From contig JAKSZT010054458.1 in NCBI GenBank assembly GCA_026826555.1, forward strand, positions 2,849,358-2,913,357: a DNA stretch of 64,000 nt, in the 5' to 3' direction. Below are positions 45,455-58,139 of the stretch, piece after piece. The notes under the pieces were generated by a model. The model did not search any database, was not told the origin of the DNA, and was given only the letters and a program-made list of their open reading frames with translations. Origin of the DNA: Tolypeutes matacus. Taxonomy: Eukaryota; Chordata; Mammalia; Cingulata; Chlamyphoridae. Every line of letters starts with the position of its first letter. The first letter of the stretch is position 1. Made by a program: the position numbers and the translations under genes.

Positions 45455-45665
45455 AAGCTCTACACTAAGATTATTAAATATATTAACACATTGAATCCTT
45501 ACAACCACCCTTTGAGGAAGGTGTGACTTTTGTTGCCACTTTACAGATAAAATCTGAGGCATAGAGGGATTGACTTGCTCAGGTTCATACAGCTGATAAG
45601 TGCCATGGCCAAGATTCCAACTCAGACATTCTGGCTCCAGGTTCCGTATCCTTAACCACAAGTGA
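45455..45665 (-). mobile_element. MIR SINE, antisense, well preserved
   Basis: ATTGAATCCTTACAACCACC, TTGCCACTTTACAGATAAAA, CTGAGGCATAGAGGGATTGA, CTTGCTCAGGTTCATACAGC, CATTCTGGCTCCAGGTTCC and TATCCTTAACCACAAG cover most of MIR in reverse. Confidence 0.85.
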
Positions 45666-45849
45666 CAACAAGATATAAAAATACACGAAATGATGGACAC
45701 ACACAAGCAAATCGATGGGAAGCACATTGTGCCTGTTGTTTTGAGGAATATCTACAGAAACATAAGACTTACATATATTATCATGAGGCACCATGTATGG
45801 AGATGACTTCTAATAACAAAACATCAACAATAAAGATAATAATGGTAGA

Positions 45850-45935
45850 AGATGTAGTAGCTAATAATTATTGGGTGCTATTCTGTGTAAGACTGTAGGG
45901 TTCTTTACATGTCTTATCTCCTGTGACAGGTTACA
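45850..45935 (-). mobile_element. MIR SINE fragment, antisense
   Basis: AGCTAATAATTATTGGGTGC followed by TTCTTTACATGTCTTATCTC matches the antisense 3' end of MIR. Confidence 0.55.
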
Positions 45936-48555
45936 AGCCCCATGATCCCACCCAGTTGCTTAGTTCCAAGACTATATTTTTAATTACTGTTCTTTTCTTA
46001 CAGGAATGGAAAAACTAATTGCTTTTAAGTCATCAATTTTCAAAAATTACCAAAAATTTATGAGTCCATTTCAGTATGACTACTTAAAGATCGTGATTTT
46101 CTTGGGTCTGTATTTTCTTAATTTGAGAACTTGCCCCCTAAAAAATATCTTTACAGGATACCAAAAATGTACAGAAGCTTTGGTATAAAATTCTTTATTC
46201 TGTTGTCCATACTCACTTGCAATTTTAATTCTTACATAAATTTATGCACATACAGATATATCAAATCTATTGACAACTGTGGAATCCATTGTAACTAGAA
46301 GATAAAAAATATACAAGTTTGTATAAGGTGTGAATTAGAAAAGATATAATGAAAATATACTCTTCTTTGGTTCCCATGATATTATAAAAGTTGTGCATGT
46401 ATTTTAAATATCTAACCCTAAGTTTTAATAAACCTAACTTGCCCAGCAGCTGTGCAGGCTTGTCTAGTCTGACTACGTGTTTCTGCAACACAATGCCCTT
46501 TACTTGGAAATGCAAATGAAAAGAGAGCTGAGGTTTGGAAAATATATAGATGCATTTCACATGCATATTTCATGATTTTTCCCCCATTTTCCTGCAGTCA
46601 TAATTTAATTGAGTAATTATTCCCATCTTTGTAAATTAACCCATTTTTATTATATTTGTTTGTGTGGAGTGACTATTCTTTTATTTATGAATAAACAAAA
46701 ATATGTCAATAAAATAAAAGATTGGGGTGAGAGAAAGGGATATTGAGGGGAAAATGATGCCATGCTGTGCTTATGGCTCTTTTCATTTTTTTGAATCACG
46801 ACTTATTTTCAGAAGAGACTTTGAAATTAAAAGCTCTTTAAATATTTAGGCTTATGAATCTTTCTGAGTAGAAATCATTTCCAAAAGTAGAACTTTAAAA
46901 GGGAAATTATTGATTATTTCATTTTCTGAGGTAGGAATCATTTTTTTTATACTTAAATATATCTCCCTATAATTATACAAATCCAGCTGCTAATTCTCTG
47001 TCCTGCTATATTTACATGCAAAGACGTTGCAAAATAAGATTTTAAAATGGGTTTGAGGAAGAAAGATTGAAAAAAAAGAAAGGAAGAAAGAAGGGCAGGA
47101 GGTTAGGAATATCATGAATCTTTCAAGTCAAACACACCTCATTTATATTTACTATATTATAAAGACAAAAGTATAAAACATTTTATTATTAAAACGATAA
47201 TAGGTGCATAACAATTAATTACCAAAATCTCTACCTGATTTATTATCATGCTATTTTTTGATAGAGACCTAACAATATTAAAAAGTGGAGGAAAAACAGA
47301 AATCTGAAAAAGTATTATAGAAAGAAAGTGGAAGCACAACAAACAGGCACATAAAGAAAGTGAGAGCAAGGGAACCACCAAGATGTGATAGAAATAAGGA
47401 GACATATGTAGAGAAAACTTGGGTAAACAGAGAGAGGTAAACTGTTTATGTTGAAAACACATGTACGGTTGTATCTGGCAGTTTAATTACTTAGTAAATG
47501 TATGAAGTTTTACAATATATGGCTATATAATGGTTTACTGTGAGAACGAAACGGTATAAATATGTGACACTGTCCAACACAGAGACTATGTTAGAGATGC
47601 TTTATAAAAGTTCATTTAGCTTATTAGCAGAAATAGAAAAATAATATATAAAGCCATATTTAGAGAAGAGAGTCCTCTAAAGAGTAGGCAAAATAAAATA
47701 AAAGATGAAGACATCAAGAAATCAGAGTTATACATATACAAAAAGAGAACACAGTTAATTTTTAATCAAGGGATACACTCTTCAAATCAGAGAAATTTGG
47801 TATTTTTAACTTTATGGGTGTTATCTCAGAAAATGCAAATAACCCTGACTGAAGTTTGAAAATATAGTCTTAACATTTGCTAAAGTGCTGAATGTCCAAG
47901 ATCAAAGTTATTTTCATTTTATTTGCTTTAGTTAAAGGAAATTGATTCTCTCGGATTAAAAGTTAGGACAATTTTGTAAGAATTTGCCAATAAAAGTGCC
48001 TATTCTCATACCTGTGAACAGGAGCAATGGAGCATTCAGAATATTTATGTTTTCCTCTTATCAATGGAAAAATACTAATATGTTCTTCTCTGAGAAGTAA
48101 AACATAGTTTCTGTTTTCTCTTACAATGAAAAGAAAATGTTCTCAGAGAGAGGACTTCAAATTATTTCCACCAAAGTCTCTTAAAGTCATATTTCATTTA
48201 CACAATGATAAGTTGATATTTTTTTTCTTTTTCTTTTTGTCTTAGAGTTTGGACAAATACAGTATGTGAGCTGACTTGAGCTCCAAATTCATTCTCTTCT
48301 GTATATACTAAAAGTTCAAAACTTTAGTCTTTTCTGAAATATTTGATAGTTTTTAAATTGATCATTAGTTCATGTATAATCTCTCTATTTCCAGTGAGAA
48401 ATATATGAATAAATTAATAGAAAAGTAAGACAAATTCTTAAAAAGTGTCATGCTCTCCCTGGGCATCTCAGAAGCATTATTCCAGCTCCAGACCTCCCAG
48501 TAGTAGGGTAGGGTCAGCACCCAACTTCTCCTGTGCCCACTGGCTTTCTCCATTC
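45936..48555. other. No gene or clear repeat recognised
   Basis: About 2.6 kb, AT-rich. ORFs of 99 codons (46267-46566, minus) and 101 codons (47157-47462, minus) have no recognisable content. Confidence 0.55.
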
Positions 48556-48660
48556 CTCTCCCCTTCCTGACTTCCTACCCCAGGAGTTGCTCCCAAGAGC
48601 ACTCTAAATAAACTTCCTGCAGGCCAATCTACATCTCAGAGTCCACATCTGGAGAGTTCA
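48556..48660 (+). mobile_element. Possible LTR 3' end with AATAAA
   Basis: CTCTAAATAAACTTCCTGCA followed by GCCAATCTACATCTCAGAGT is the kind of polyadenylation region found at the end of mammalian LTRs. The upstream part is not recognised. Confidence 0.35.
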
Positions 48661-48859
48661 AGCTGAAACAAAGAGGAAGGGTGGCCAAGCTTGCAATGCT
48701 GGCTGGTCCTGGGCAGCTGCCCCTACCCCACACCCAGCAAATGCAGAGGGTCATAGATAAGCCTTCGGTGCAGCAAGGCTGAATTCCTTAACTTTGTAAT
48801 CAACCCACCAGCCTCCTTTTCACCTTGGATCTCTTGATTTTCCTCCAAGCATCGATGGA

Positions 48860-49279
48860 GTGTATCGGGACCACTCTGCTCCGAAGAAAGGTACAGACTG
48901 GCTGGCTTCCCCAGAGAAAATTCTTCACCCAGCATGTCTGGTCCCCTGCCAGACCTCCACTGGGCTGCCCCATTTCACAAAGCTGATTCTTCCCAGGAAG
49001 CCTGTTCATTCAAGTCCAAGTCTGGAAGAGAAAAGCAATAAATGCTTTGCACGAGAAAACGTTTCAGAATTCTCTTATCCAGCAAGACAAGATTTTTTTC
49101 TGTGCTGGAGCCACATTTTAGCAGAATGCCGATCACCTTGTCTAGTGAAGCAGGGTGCTAAAACGGACTTTTGGGTCTCACTTATGGCTGAGGCTCCAAG
49201 ACCAGAGCAAGCAAGGACACCTAAACCAAAGGAAGGTGCTAGCAGGCTTGGAAAGGCTGTGTGGGACTTCCGGCATTAA
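48860..49279 (+). other. 139-codon ORF in a GC-richer patch, unrecognised
   Basis: Open from MYRDHSAPKKGTDWLASPEK to LGKAVWDFRH, in a segment clearly less AT-rich than its surroundings (about 48450-49300). I recognise no domain, signal peptide or membrane segment. The minus strand also has open frames here, which is expected when stop codons are rare because of composition. No Kozak, splice or polyadenylation pattern that would settle it is evident, although AATAAA occurs at 49037. It could be an old repeat, a pseudogene, an untranslated exon or chance. Confidence 0.2.
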
Positions 49280-49378
49280 TTCTAAGCTTATAAAATGAAG
49301 AATTTTACCAAAGGTGAGAAATTAGGGAAAGGTTTACCATTGAAAGGAGGTGTCAGTGTGCTGGGAATCTTAGCCCCA

Positions 49379-49420
49379 CCACACACACATACACACACAC
49401 ACACATACACACACACACAA
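49379..49420. repeat. (AC)n microsatellite with AT interruptions
   Basis: CA repeat broken by CATACA steps. Confidence 0.9.
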
Positions 49421-49454
49421 GCAGGAGGAGTGGAGGGTGCCTGCCCCTCATCCA

Positions 49455-49882
49455 GTATAGTGGGCTGAATGACAGCCCCACCCCCAAAAAATAGGTCCGC
49501 ATCCTAAACCCAGAACCTGTGATAGTGACCTCATTCAATAAAGGGTCTTTCGAGGCATAACTGAGTTAAAGATCTCAAGATGACAGCACCCTGGATTATA
49601 TGGGTGGGCCCCAAATCCAATGAAGAGAGTCCTTACAAGAGATACAGAGGGGAAGGAGCCATGTGAAGAGGGAGGCAGAAATAACAGTGATGGAGCCACA
49701 AGTGAAGATCACCTGGACTGCCAGAAGCTACAAGAGGACAGAAAAGATCCTCTCCTAGAGACTTGGAAAACCAGTTATGCCATCACCTTGGCTTGGGACT
49801 TCTGGCCTCATAAGCTATGAGAGAATGATCTTCTGTTGGTTTGTGGTCATTTGTTATGGCAGCCTCCAGGAAACTAATTGAG
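49455..49882 (+). mobile_element. MLT1-type (ERVL-MaLR) solo LTR
   Basis: GGCTGAATGACAGCCCCACC, GTCCGCATCCTAAACCCAGA, ACCTGTGATAGTGACCTCAT, CTGGATTATATGGGTGGGCC, AGAGTCCTTACAAGAGATAC, AGGAAGGAGCC-type block, GGACTTCTGGCCTCATAAGC and TTTGTTATGGCAGCCTCCAG follow MLT1 order. No internal retroviral sequence is seen. Confidence 0.85.
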
Positions 49883-50009
49883 GAGAGATCTCATGGCCTC
49901 GGAGTGTTTCCTGGAGCTGGGGCCAGAGAAGATACCTGGTGTCTGACAGGTGGAGAGGAACCTGAAAGTGAAAGGAGAACTGGGCCCTCAGCCTGAGCTG
50001 GCAAGGCAG

Positions 50010-50240
50010 CCCAGACTTCTCTCCGGAACTCCAGACCAACCAGCAAACTCACCATCTCCACCTGGACATCTGCAAGTCCTCTCAAAACTAACACAACTGC
50101 ACTCCTGAGAGTCCGCCAAAGCCAGTTCCACCCACAGCCATCCTTCCAGTTACCAGGACAAAAACCTTGGAGTCACTCCTCCTCTCTTTTTCTCGTGTCT
50201 CACATCTGACCCATCTAACCTGTCGGGAAATCCTCTCACA
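50010..50240 (+). mobile_element. L2 ORF2 fragment
   Basis: AGACTTCTCTCCGGAACTCC, CACCATCTCCACCTGGACAT and ACAAAAACCTTGGAGTCACT, then TGTCGGGAAATCCT, match the L2 coding region near its 3' half. The frame is broken. Confidence 0.7.
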
Positions 50241-50329
50241 ATGTATCCCAGAATACATTTAATGACACTAAGTCCTTTCTTTGAGATGAAATTACATTAT
50301 GCCTAGTTTGTGCTTCAAAATAATGGGGA

Positions 50330-50945
50330 ACTCCCTGGTATACACCCAGGAGAAACAAAAATACATGTCCACTTGTGAAGGTTCGTAGCAGCACTACTCT
50401 AACAGCCAAAGAATGGCAACAACCTAAACCACTGTCAACTGATGATAAAATCTCTTACTCCATGCAATAGACTATTATTAGGTCATAAAAAGGAATGAAG
50501 TACTGACACATGCAGCAGCATGGTTGAACCTCAAAAACACTATGCTGAGTGAAAGAAGCCAGACCCAAAAGATCACAGACTCTATGATTCCATTTATATG
50601 AGATACCCAGAATAGGCAAAATATATGGATTCAGAAAGTAAATTGGTGGTTTCCAGGGGCGAGGGGAATGATGACAAAAGGTTTTGGGATTTCTTTTTGG
50701 AAGGATGGTTTTACAATTCTGTGAATGAACTAAAAGTATACTTTAAATGGGTGAATTGTGTGGTATGTGAATTATATCTCAACAAAGCTTTGATTAAAAA
50801 TAATAATGGGAGTTTTGCATGCAAACAATAATAATAATAATAACGGGAGGAAGTTGAATGGGGGGTTATAAAGTAAGCAAGATTAGCCACATTTTGATAA
50901 TTGTTGAAGCCGGGGGATGGATACAAGGACTTATTAAATTATAAT
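50330..50945 (+). mobile_element. L1 (older, L1M-like) 3' end
   Basis: TATACACCCAGGAGAAACAA, GCAGCACTACTCTAACAGCC, AATAGACTATTATTAGGTCA, CACTATGCTGAGTGAAAGAA, CCAGACCCAAAAGATCACAG, GGTGGTTTCCAGGGGCGAGG and TATATCTCAACAAAGC are the standard L1 end order. An (AAT)n run at about 50825-50843 lies in its 3' part. Confidence 0.85.
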
Positions 50946-51499
50946 AAAATTCTCAAGGCACAAAAAAAAGTGTCATGTACTGAATAGGTAATGAGAAAAC
51001 TTGCTTTGATGAGGATTATGTACATATCATATAAATATGAAAGTGTAGGTATTTTGACCCACAAAATCATATATTTAGATACGTTAGTGAGCATATAAAG
51101 CATAATTAAAAGTTAAAATCATTAAAGAAAGTTTATAATTTATTGAGAAGCATTTTGATTTAGCTATTAATTTAAAAGCTAGAGTTTTATTTTTATAAGA
51201 ATCCTTATTTCAGATAGTATAAAAATGTTGAAGGAAAGGGAAAATTAAATATTTACCTTGATGATTCTTTCAAATGATGCATATTTTAATTATCTAAGCC
51301 CAATGACATGTATAATTCATTTTTCTTTTCATTGTGCACATGTTTAAACAAATACCTCAGTTTTAATAGGTTTTTGGCAATAACACCGAATTATTAATTA
51401 TTTCCTAAAATTTTCATCTTACTAACATGCAAGTTGACTGCATGTAAATATTCAAAATAGCACTTGCTCTTGTCACTTATAACTGCCTGATGCTTCCCT
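50946..51499. other. No gene or clear repeat recognised
   Basis: AT-rich; unique-looking. Confidence 0.6.
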
Positions 51500-51690
51500 G
51501 CTTTTAAATAGCTTTCACATACGTTATTTATTTGCAAACCTCAGCAACTCTGTGAGATAGTAATAATCCCTTTTTTGATTCAGAGTAACTTGAAGAGATT
51601 TTCTCAGAAATTAACCAGAAGGGCAAGAATTTACCTCTATTTCTTATTATTTTAAATCCTATGTTATTTCCACTAAACTATGCTATTTGA
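51500..51690 (-). mobile_element. MIR SINE, antisense, weathered
   Basis: CACATACGTTATTTATTTGC, CAACTCTGTGAGATAGTAAT and AATCCCTTTTTTGATTCAGA recall the antisense MIR 3' half. Confidence 0.5.
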
Positions 51691-51694
51691 TGTA

Positions 51695-51875
51695 ATGATT
51701 TAAATCACAGATTTTGGCACCTTACTGCCTGGCTTTAAAATTTCCTTCTTCATTTACTAGCTGACATTTACTGTTTGACATAAAGCAAGTTAATTAATCT
51801 CTCTAGGTCTTAGTTTTCTCATCTGTAATAGAGAAACGATAAAAATAATCATCCACCTACAGGGCTTACTACATA
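51695..51875 (+). mobile_element. MIR SINE
   Basis: CTTACTGCCTGGCTTTAAAA, CATTTACTAGCTGACATTTA, AAGCAAGTTAATTAATCTCT and TCTTAGTTTTCTCATCTGTA in MIR order, facing the antisense MIR just before it. Confidence 0.75.
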
Positions 51876-52192
51876 ATTTGCAGGGTCCAGTGCAAAATGA
51901 AAATGTAGGTTCTCAAGTTCAAAAAGCAGGAAAAAAGTGCTATTTAAAGGCACTAAAATATAAAGCTTTGTATATGGAATCACTGGAATTACACAAATCT
52001 TATTTCATTCCTCATTCCTGCATACGTATTTCATTTTTTCCAAAAGAGTGGAAATCTAACACAACTTTTTTTTCCCTTCATTTGCACATATTCTACCAAC
52101 GCTCTCTACCTATAGCTTACTGATGGGTAAGTAAAGACTAAGAAGAAAAAGGAAAAATCATTTGCCGTAACTTTCCCTTTCCTTCCGTCATC

Positions 52193-52580
52193 TTTTTTTT
52201 TTTTTTTTTTAAACATAAATGGTTGGCAAATATTCGTAAGTAATATCAGTCAGAAAGGACGTGATAGGGTTCCTTGATTTTTGGTGTTTCTTGGAATGCC
52301 ATTGCCTTCTTTTTGCATTTGAAGCATGTTCTGGTTCGAAGGCAAAGCATGGCCTCTTAGAGCTACTGAGGCCTCTGGTCACTCAGTAGTAGACCTAACG
52401 TGCTACCTGGCAGTTGCCTAGAGTCTTGCTGAACTCCCTTGCTATTGTGGGTCCACTGGGATTCTGTACTCCTGGGACACTTTGAACACTGTATGCAAAT
52501 AAGGCATCCAGGAACAAGGGGCACGCATATCGTATATTCCTACTTTGTTCAAGTGCATGCTTCATTGTCCCATCGGACTT
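52193..52580 (-). pseudogene. Poly-T-headed retrocopy candidate, parent unknown
   Basis: T18 at 52193-52210 is followed by about 370 bases of more balanced composition than the flanks. In reverse this reads like a transcript with a poly-A tail. A 62-codon minus-strand frame (52583-52395) contains HALEQSRNIRYACPLFLDAL. Another frame nearer the tail contains RTCFKCKKKAMAFQETPK. No AATAAA is visible before the tail, and I found no convincing target duplication next to it. I do not recognise the parent. Confidence 0.35.
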
Positions 52581-53041
52581 CACTTAAAAACATAAGATCA
52601 AAGATAAAATCATTTAGGATACCAGGGTGGTGAGAGCAGAGCATTAAATCAAGCAAGGAGCCTTCTGAGTATGGGCCACGTGCAAATGCACAGGTCTGCA
52701 AATCTATGAAGCTGCTCTATCTCGAAGGAAGGATTTGGGAGGATTTCGTGAATTAATAAGTGTGGATTATCTAGAATACTTCATTCTTAGTCAACATTTA
52801 ACAAATGTTAACCTATTATTATTAAGTAAACAAAGGTAAACATTTATTCTATTATGTTAGGGACTTATATTAATTGGAAGAATTCTGATGAGGTGGGTGA
52901 CCCCAAATTACATGTACAATTAAAAAAAAAAACAAAACTAACAACCAGACTCGTGTAAAAGATACAGGAACCGTTGAATAAGAAATCCACTCAGAGTTCA
53001 GCCACACATTTTTGGCAACTCTAAAAGAGAAGCAGAGCATT

Positions 53042-53240
53042 TTTTTTAAAAAAAGATACTTAGATTACATAAATGTTACATTAAAAATGTAGGAGATTCC
53101 CATATGCCCACTCCCTACCCCTCCCACACTTTCTTACATTAACAACATCCTTCATTAGTGTGGTACATTTGTTACAATTGGTGAACACATGTTGGAGCAT
53201 TGCCACTAAGTGTGGATTATAGTTTACATTATAGTTTAAA
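53042..53240 (-). mobile_element. Bipartite retroposon, copy 6 (terminal tail only)
   Basis: A T-rich start, then TTAGATTACATAAATGTTAC, GAGATTCCCATATGCCCACT, TTCATTAGTGTGGTACATTT and GTTACAATTGGTGAACACAT, the reverse complement of the terminal tail. It is cut off after about 200 bases, so severely 5'-truncated. Confidence 0.75.
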
Positions 53241-53329
53241 CTCTTTGATTTGAGTAAAAGAGTCTAGAATTGAGGTTGAAAGCAAATATTTAGGAATTAG
53301 AGAAATATGTTTTTAATGTGCATAATCTT

Positions 53330-53450
53330 GATTATATCCTGTGTAATCTTGGATCTCAGTTTCATTGTCTGTAAAATGCTAATAATAATTATACATACAA
53401 ACCTAATGTTTGTTTTGAGAATTAAATCAGGCAATCCATGTCACTCATTT
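53330..53450 (+). mobile_element. MIR SINE fragment
   Basis: TCTTGGATCTCAGTTTCATT and GTCTGTAAAATGCTAATAAT match the MIR core. Confidence 0.6.
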
Positions 53451-56339
53451 ATTTAGTTACTCTTGTTTTTGTTGTTATTATAAATTATTCATATTTTAAA
53501 GCAGGTAATTGATTAGCACCTACACCATATAAGTCATTGCACTAAGAGAAGGCGAGAGCAATTAAAAGTAAATAAAAGGCATACAGGGATGTAAATATCT
53601 TTTTCATTTTTTTACATTTGGTTCAAAACACTTACTAGCAATAAAGAGTCAAGCAATGACTGCAAGTTACATAGTTTCCTGAATTCCCATGAACGACACA
53701 TGGACATTTTCTTTCTGAGCTTGGCTCCAGGTGCTCATACTGTGCTGGGGTGCTGCTTTTGTCACAGCTGCACTGCCAGTTCAGTGCCATTGTAATGCAA
53801 AGCTTTGCCCTACTCTAAAGGGCACAAATGACACAATTAAGTAAAAGGAATTCGTGCACCAGAAATTATATCAAGTTTTAGGAAAAGGGAAAAAAATGAA
53901 AAGGATGAAACTTTGATTTCAGATATCTTTTTTGGAATACCTATCATATAATCTAAATTCATAGAAAACATTTTAACTAGTCTTCTAAAAAGAGAGAAAA
54001 CAGCATAAAAATATTCAAATGATTTGATTTTTTTCCCCTTCTTTTCAATGTTCTTTAGAGAGTTTCACGTACAATGCCATGTTCTCATTTCCTTTTCATT
54101 CACCAGTAATACATACTGTTTCTCTATTTCAAACACAGACCTGTATTTTGATATTCTATTCAGGGACCTTGTATTTGATCTGATTTTTTCTACCTTCATA
54201 CAATCAAGTAATGTTCTCATTTTGAAATGTTAATATTCGGCTTTATATAGCAGTTATTTGAGACCTGTGACAATTCCATTTAACCTATGGTAAATATTTC
54301 ATTTTTTTAAAAGTCCCTTGCCTTACAGCTTAGTAAACTGTCACTGCCGATGCAGAAACACACAGTAGTTTAAAAACTCCTTTATTCTCTTTATTTCTTC
54401 TTTTACATCATCCACCAGCCATTTAAACCCCTTTTTACTAGCTTCCAATAATTGTTTTTCACAATCATATTAACATTCTCAAATAAGTACTAAATTAAAT
54501 GAATTCATTAATAGTTAAATATTTTAAACAGTTAATATCATTTTAATGTATTTCTTAAATGTATAAAACTATAAAATGTTGTTCTCTATAATTATAGGTT
54601 TCTACTCAAGGAAAAGTTAGAAACTAGAACACCCAAGTCTTTTCTATACTATAATGGCATTTTGAGAATTTTAATAACAATGCAGTACCCATGATTCCAT
54701 CAGACCTTATTTCATTTAATTATTCAGATCTTGTTTGTAGAACATCTTCTAGGAATGAAGAATTTCAGTAATGTTCTTTTCTTTGTATTGTATATTTGGA
54801 AATGATTCACTTGTTCATTTTATAATTATCTTTGGTTTATTTGAGTTACATCATTATAAACTCTTATTCAATATTAATCATATTCAATACCTGAAAATTT
54901 GTGCATGAATGTATTTTTTCTTTAATACATTTAAAACTTTAACATATTAAGGCAAAAGTTACCAAATTCCTGTCCCTAGCCTAGAACTGAAACTGTATGT
55001 TTTAGAGTTGAGTAGCAAAAGAGAATAAAAAATAAGAGCAATACTGCATAAAACTTAATTCATTCAATTTAAAGCTCTCATCTTTAATAGTGTTAATATA
55101 CTTATTTCACATTTTTTCATTCTAGTGGCCTTTCTTTTTTGAAATGATGGTGATATAGATAGTGTGTGTATGTTCATTTATGTTTATATTTATTTGTGTA
55201 TATGTGTATATATATATATAATTTAAACACATCGCCATTCCATTAAAAAAAAACAAAACTAATTTTCCTTGAAAGTCAATGCAAACAGGCAGGATAGTTG
55301 TTATTTTTAAAAATTCTAAAATAAATAGTTCTTTAAGGTAAAAATGAGTATTTAAATTGAATAATTTTCATCTGTTTTACAGATAACTTCTATACCATTA
55401 TTGCTACAGACATAAACTTAAGGGTAAGTAAGGTATTTTGTGATAATGACTCAAGTTAATTGTCAAACACTAATAGATTAAGTCAATTTTACCCTTACAT
55501 ATGCTCATGCCTTGAATATGAAATATTCTCTTAAAATAATGATAATGAGGATGCTAGCAGACCAGTCATCTTTAATTAGGCATACAGCTTTGATGGTCTG
55601 TTTGGGAGTTTGGATACTGGCCTGCTTGGCTGGCACAAAAAGATATGGGACAAAGCCAAGCCCTTTTCATACACATGAAAAGTACCATATTCAGGATCTC
55701 AACACAGTCTGTTGGATATTATGGAGATGGAAAATGGAGCAAGGTTAAATGTTTTTCTCTCAAATTAAAAGAACATTAAGCCAAACAAAAGGTCTAATTA
55801 CCCTTTGAAACAATGTAATTAGAACGATTTATTCAAAAGTACAAGATATTCTTTTTCAAGTAAAATTTCACTGAAATTTTCTCAGTGAAAATTTACCACG
55901 GTGACTGCTTCATTCACTATTATTTTAGATATTTAAACAATCACCTGAAACTCATTTTCTCATACAGTTATCCTATATGTCTGCTAGGTAAATATGTCTG
56001 GCAAGATTTAGAATGATCAGGATAAAGAGTGAAGAAGAACTTCACTCCACAACGATATCATTACAAAAAATAAATACGTTTTTTAAACCAAGTCATGTGA
56101 CAGACTTCATTATACCAAGTTTTTCTTATTTTCAAAGTCCTCAAACATTGCTTTTCTATAATTTCTGTGGCTTTCAATAGCTTTGTCCAGAGATTTTAGT
56201 ATATTCATAGTATCAAATATTTCTTTCTAAGTCTGTTTTCATACTTCCTTTTAAAAAATATACATTTGCAAACAGGCTTTGGTGCAGCTCCAAGAACATG
56301 GCTATACTTTTCCCTTTCTAATTTATCTTGCAGGTACAT
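53451..56339. other. No gene or clear repeat recognised
   Basis: About 2.9 kb, AT-rich. A TA/TG alternating stretch lies at 55195-55221. ORFs are below 80 codons and without recognisable content. Confidence 0.6.
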
Positions 56340-56595
56340 TCAACAGGGTGGAAGGCAATGGAATACAGTGCTTCTAGAGTGAGACTCCCTGAACTTCAAT
56401 CCTAGTTCTATTACCAACTGTGAAGCACATCACACCTAGAAACAAGAGTATTATTCTGAGCCCTTCTTGGAAGCCTCAGTTTCTTCATCTATAAATTAGG
56501 GCATGAAAGTCACAATGGGGAAAAGTGAGATAATACAAGTAAATCGCTCAAAGCAGCCCCTGGTTCATGGTAAACATATGAAAATGTTAAAAATT
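56340..56595 (+). mobile_element. MIR SINE
   Basis: ACTTCAATCCTAGTTCTATT, AAGCCTCAGTTTCTTCATCT and ATAAATTAGGGC, then GTAAATCGCTCAAAGCAG and CCTGGTTCATGGTAAAC, in MIR order with a small insertion in the middle. Confidence 0.7.
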
Positions 56596-58139
56596 ATTAT
56601 TTTCTGTCGAGATCCTACTTGAACTTCAAGCCCCTCAACAACCCTATTTTCCAAGATCACCAAATTGATAATTCTTCCTGTGGTCCCAGAAGCTATGCAT
56701 CTTTAATTCTCCCATGGTTCTTTTATTCATCCTTTTGTGACTGTCATTTCTGTGCCAGTCTTATTTCCTCAGTAATTAGTAAGACTTTCTTAGGGTAGAT
56801 TTTAGGTCTTCTTTCTTTATAAAATTCTAAGCTGTATTCACATGAGAAATATATGATAGAATGACAAATTAAAAGAGACCTAAAATTTGCAAAGATAGTA
56901 ATACATTGAACCCTCAGTGGCATATAACCTACTAACATTTACTCTGGTGCACATAAGTAATTATTTTCTTTCTTTGGCCTTATGGCAGTAGGAGTGAGTA
57001 TCTTGTTATTTGTTTCAAAGCTATTCTAACAGTCATGCAAGTTTGCAAGGTTACAAATTACTGATGGTTCTGCAAATGTAAGAAATGCCTTAAATGTGTG
57101 GCCAATGTATCAGCTACAGATATTGCCAACTATTTCATGATAAGACATGTTCACACATAAACTGGTTTCCCTCCTTCTAGGCATATGACAATATTATACT
57201 TCTCCATCCATTCTGAAGTTAAGCATTTCCAGGTAACCTAATGTTACCATGGAAATGTGAGGATGTAGGACACACTTCACTTCCTGGTGAAAGTTTTAGA
57301 AGCCAACATTGGTGTTCCTTCCCTAGCTGCTGCCGTAAAAGAAGCATGTACTGAGAGGAAGCTACTGTGAGCCTGAGTTCTTGATTGAGTGCTATGATCA
57401 GACACTTCCATGTATCTGTATTGAAAAAAAAGAAGAACTGATTGAGAAATCTTTGTCTGAATGAGTCACTAAGATTTGCTATTTTATATTTCCTAGAGGA
57501 GAACCTGATTTATCCTGAATAAACATCAGTCTTCCTCAGATTTCAATTGGGGAAATGGAATTACTACTGCCTAGTAATATCACTCTTACTAATTCTTACA
57601 TCACCACCACCATCAATCTCAGCACAACTATTTCTGTTATTAGAATACCTGCTGTGACACAGGTTTGACTAGTTGTTTGAAAATGTTTCCCCCAAATTCT
57701 GTGAGTAATAATATTATAAACAAATATTGCCACTGTGTTCAGCATGAGCATGCTCATGTATGAAATTCTGGTTGTCCTCCTAAACTTATGCTTGGGAGAA
57801 AGAGGATGAGTCTTTGCCATTTAAATTCATGTGCACTTACTTTTCCTACCTAGAGATAAAGAGTTTTGCTCAAATCCCCACCTGGAAATCTTTTGTCAGC
57901 AAAACTGGAAATAAAGTTTCATCAGTGATAAGGTTCCTGAAAATTAGAACACAGATACAGTATTAAGCATTGCTTTACAGAAATGAAGTGTATATTACAG
58001 AAATATGGGTGATTTTATAAGATTTTAGAGTTATGAGAAATGTGTGGCATCACCAAGTAAGAGCAAAAGCAAAAGAACTGTTAGATTCTGGTTGTCTACT
58101 ACCACGTTTTTATTGTTAATTGTTACATCATGGTGGAGT
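56596..58139. other. No gene recognised
   Basis: Contains a less AT-rich block at about 57170-57420 (CACTTCACTTCCTGGTGAAA, CTGCTGCCGTAAAAGAAGC) that could be an old repeat but is not identified. Confidence 0.5.

Noticed and set aside
52152..52615. AAAATCATTT on both sides as a target duplication of the 52193-52580 retrocopy
   Set aside because: The left copy lies about 35 bases before the T run instead of next to it, so the repeat is probably coincidental in AT-rich DNA.
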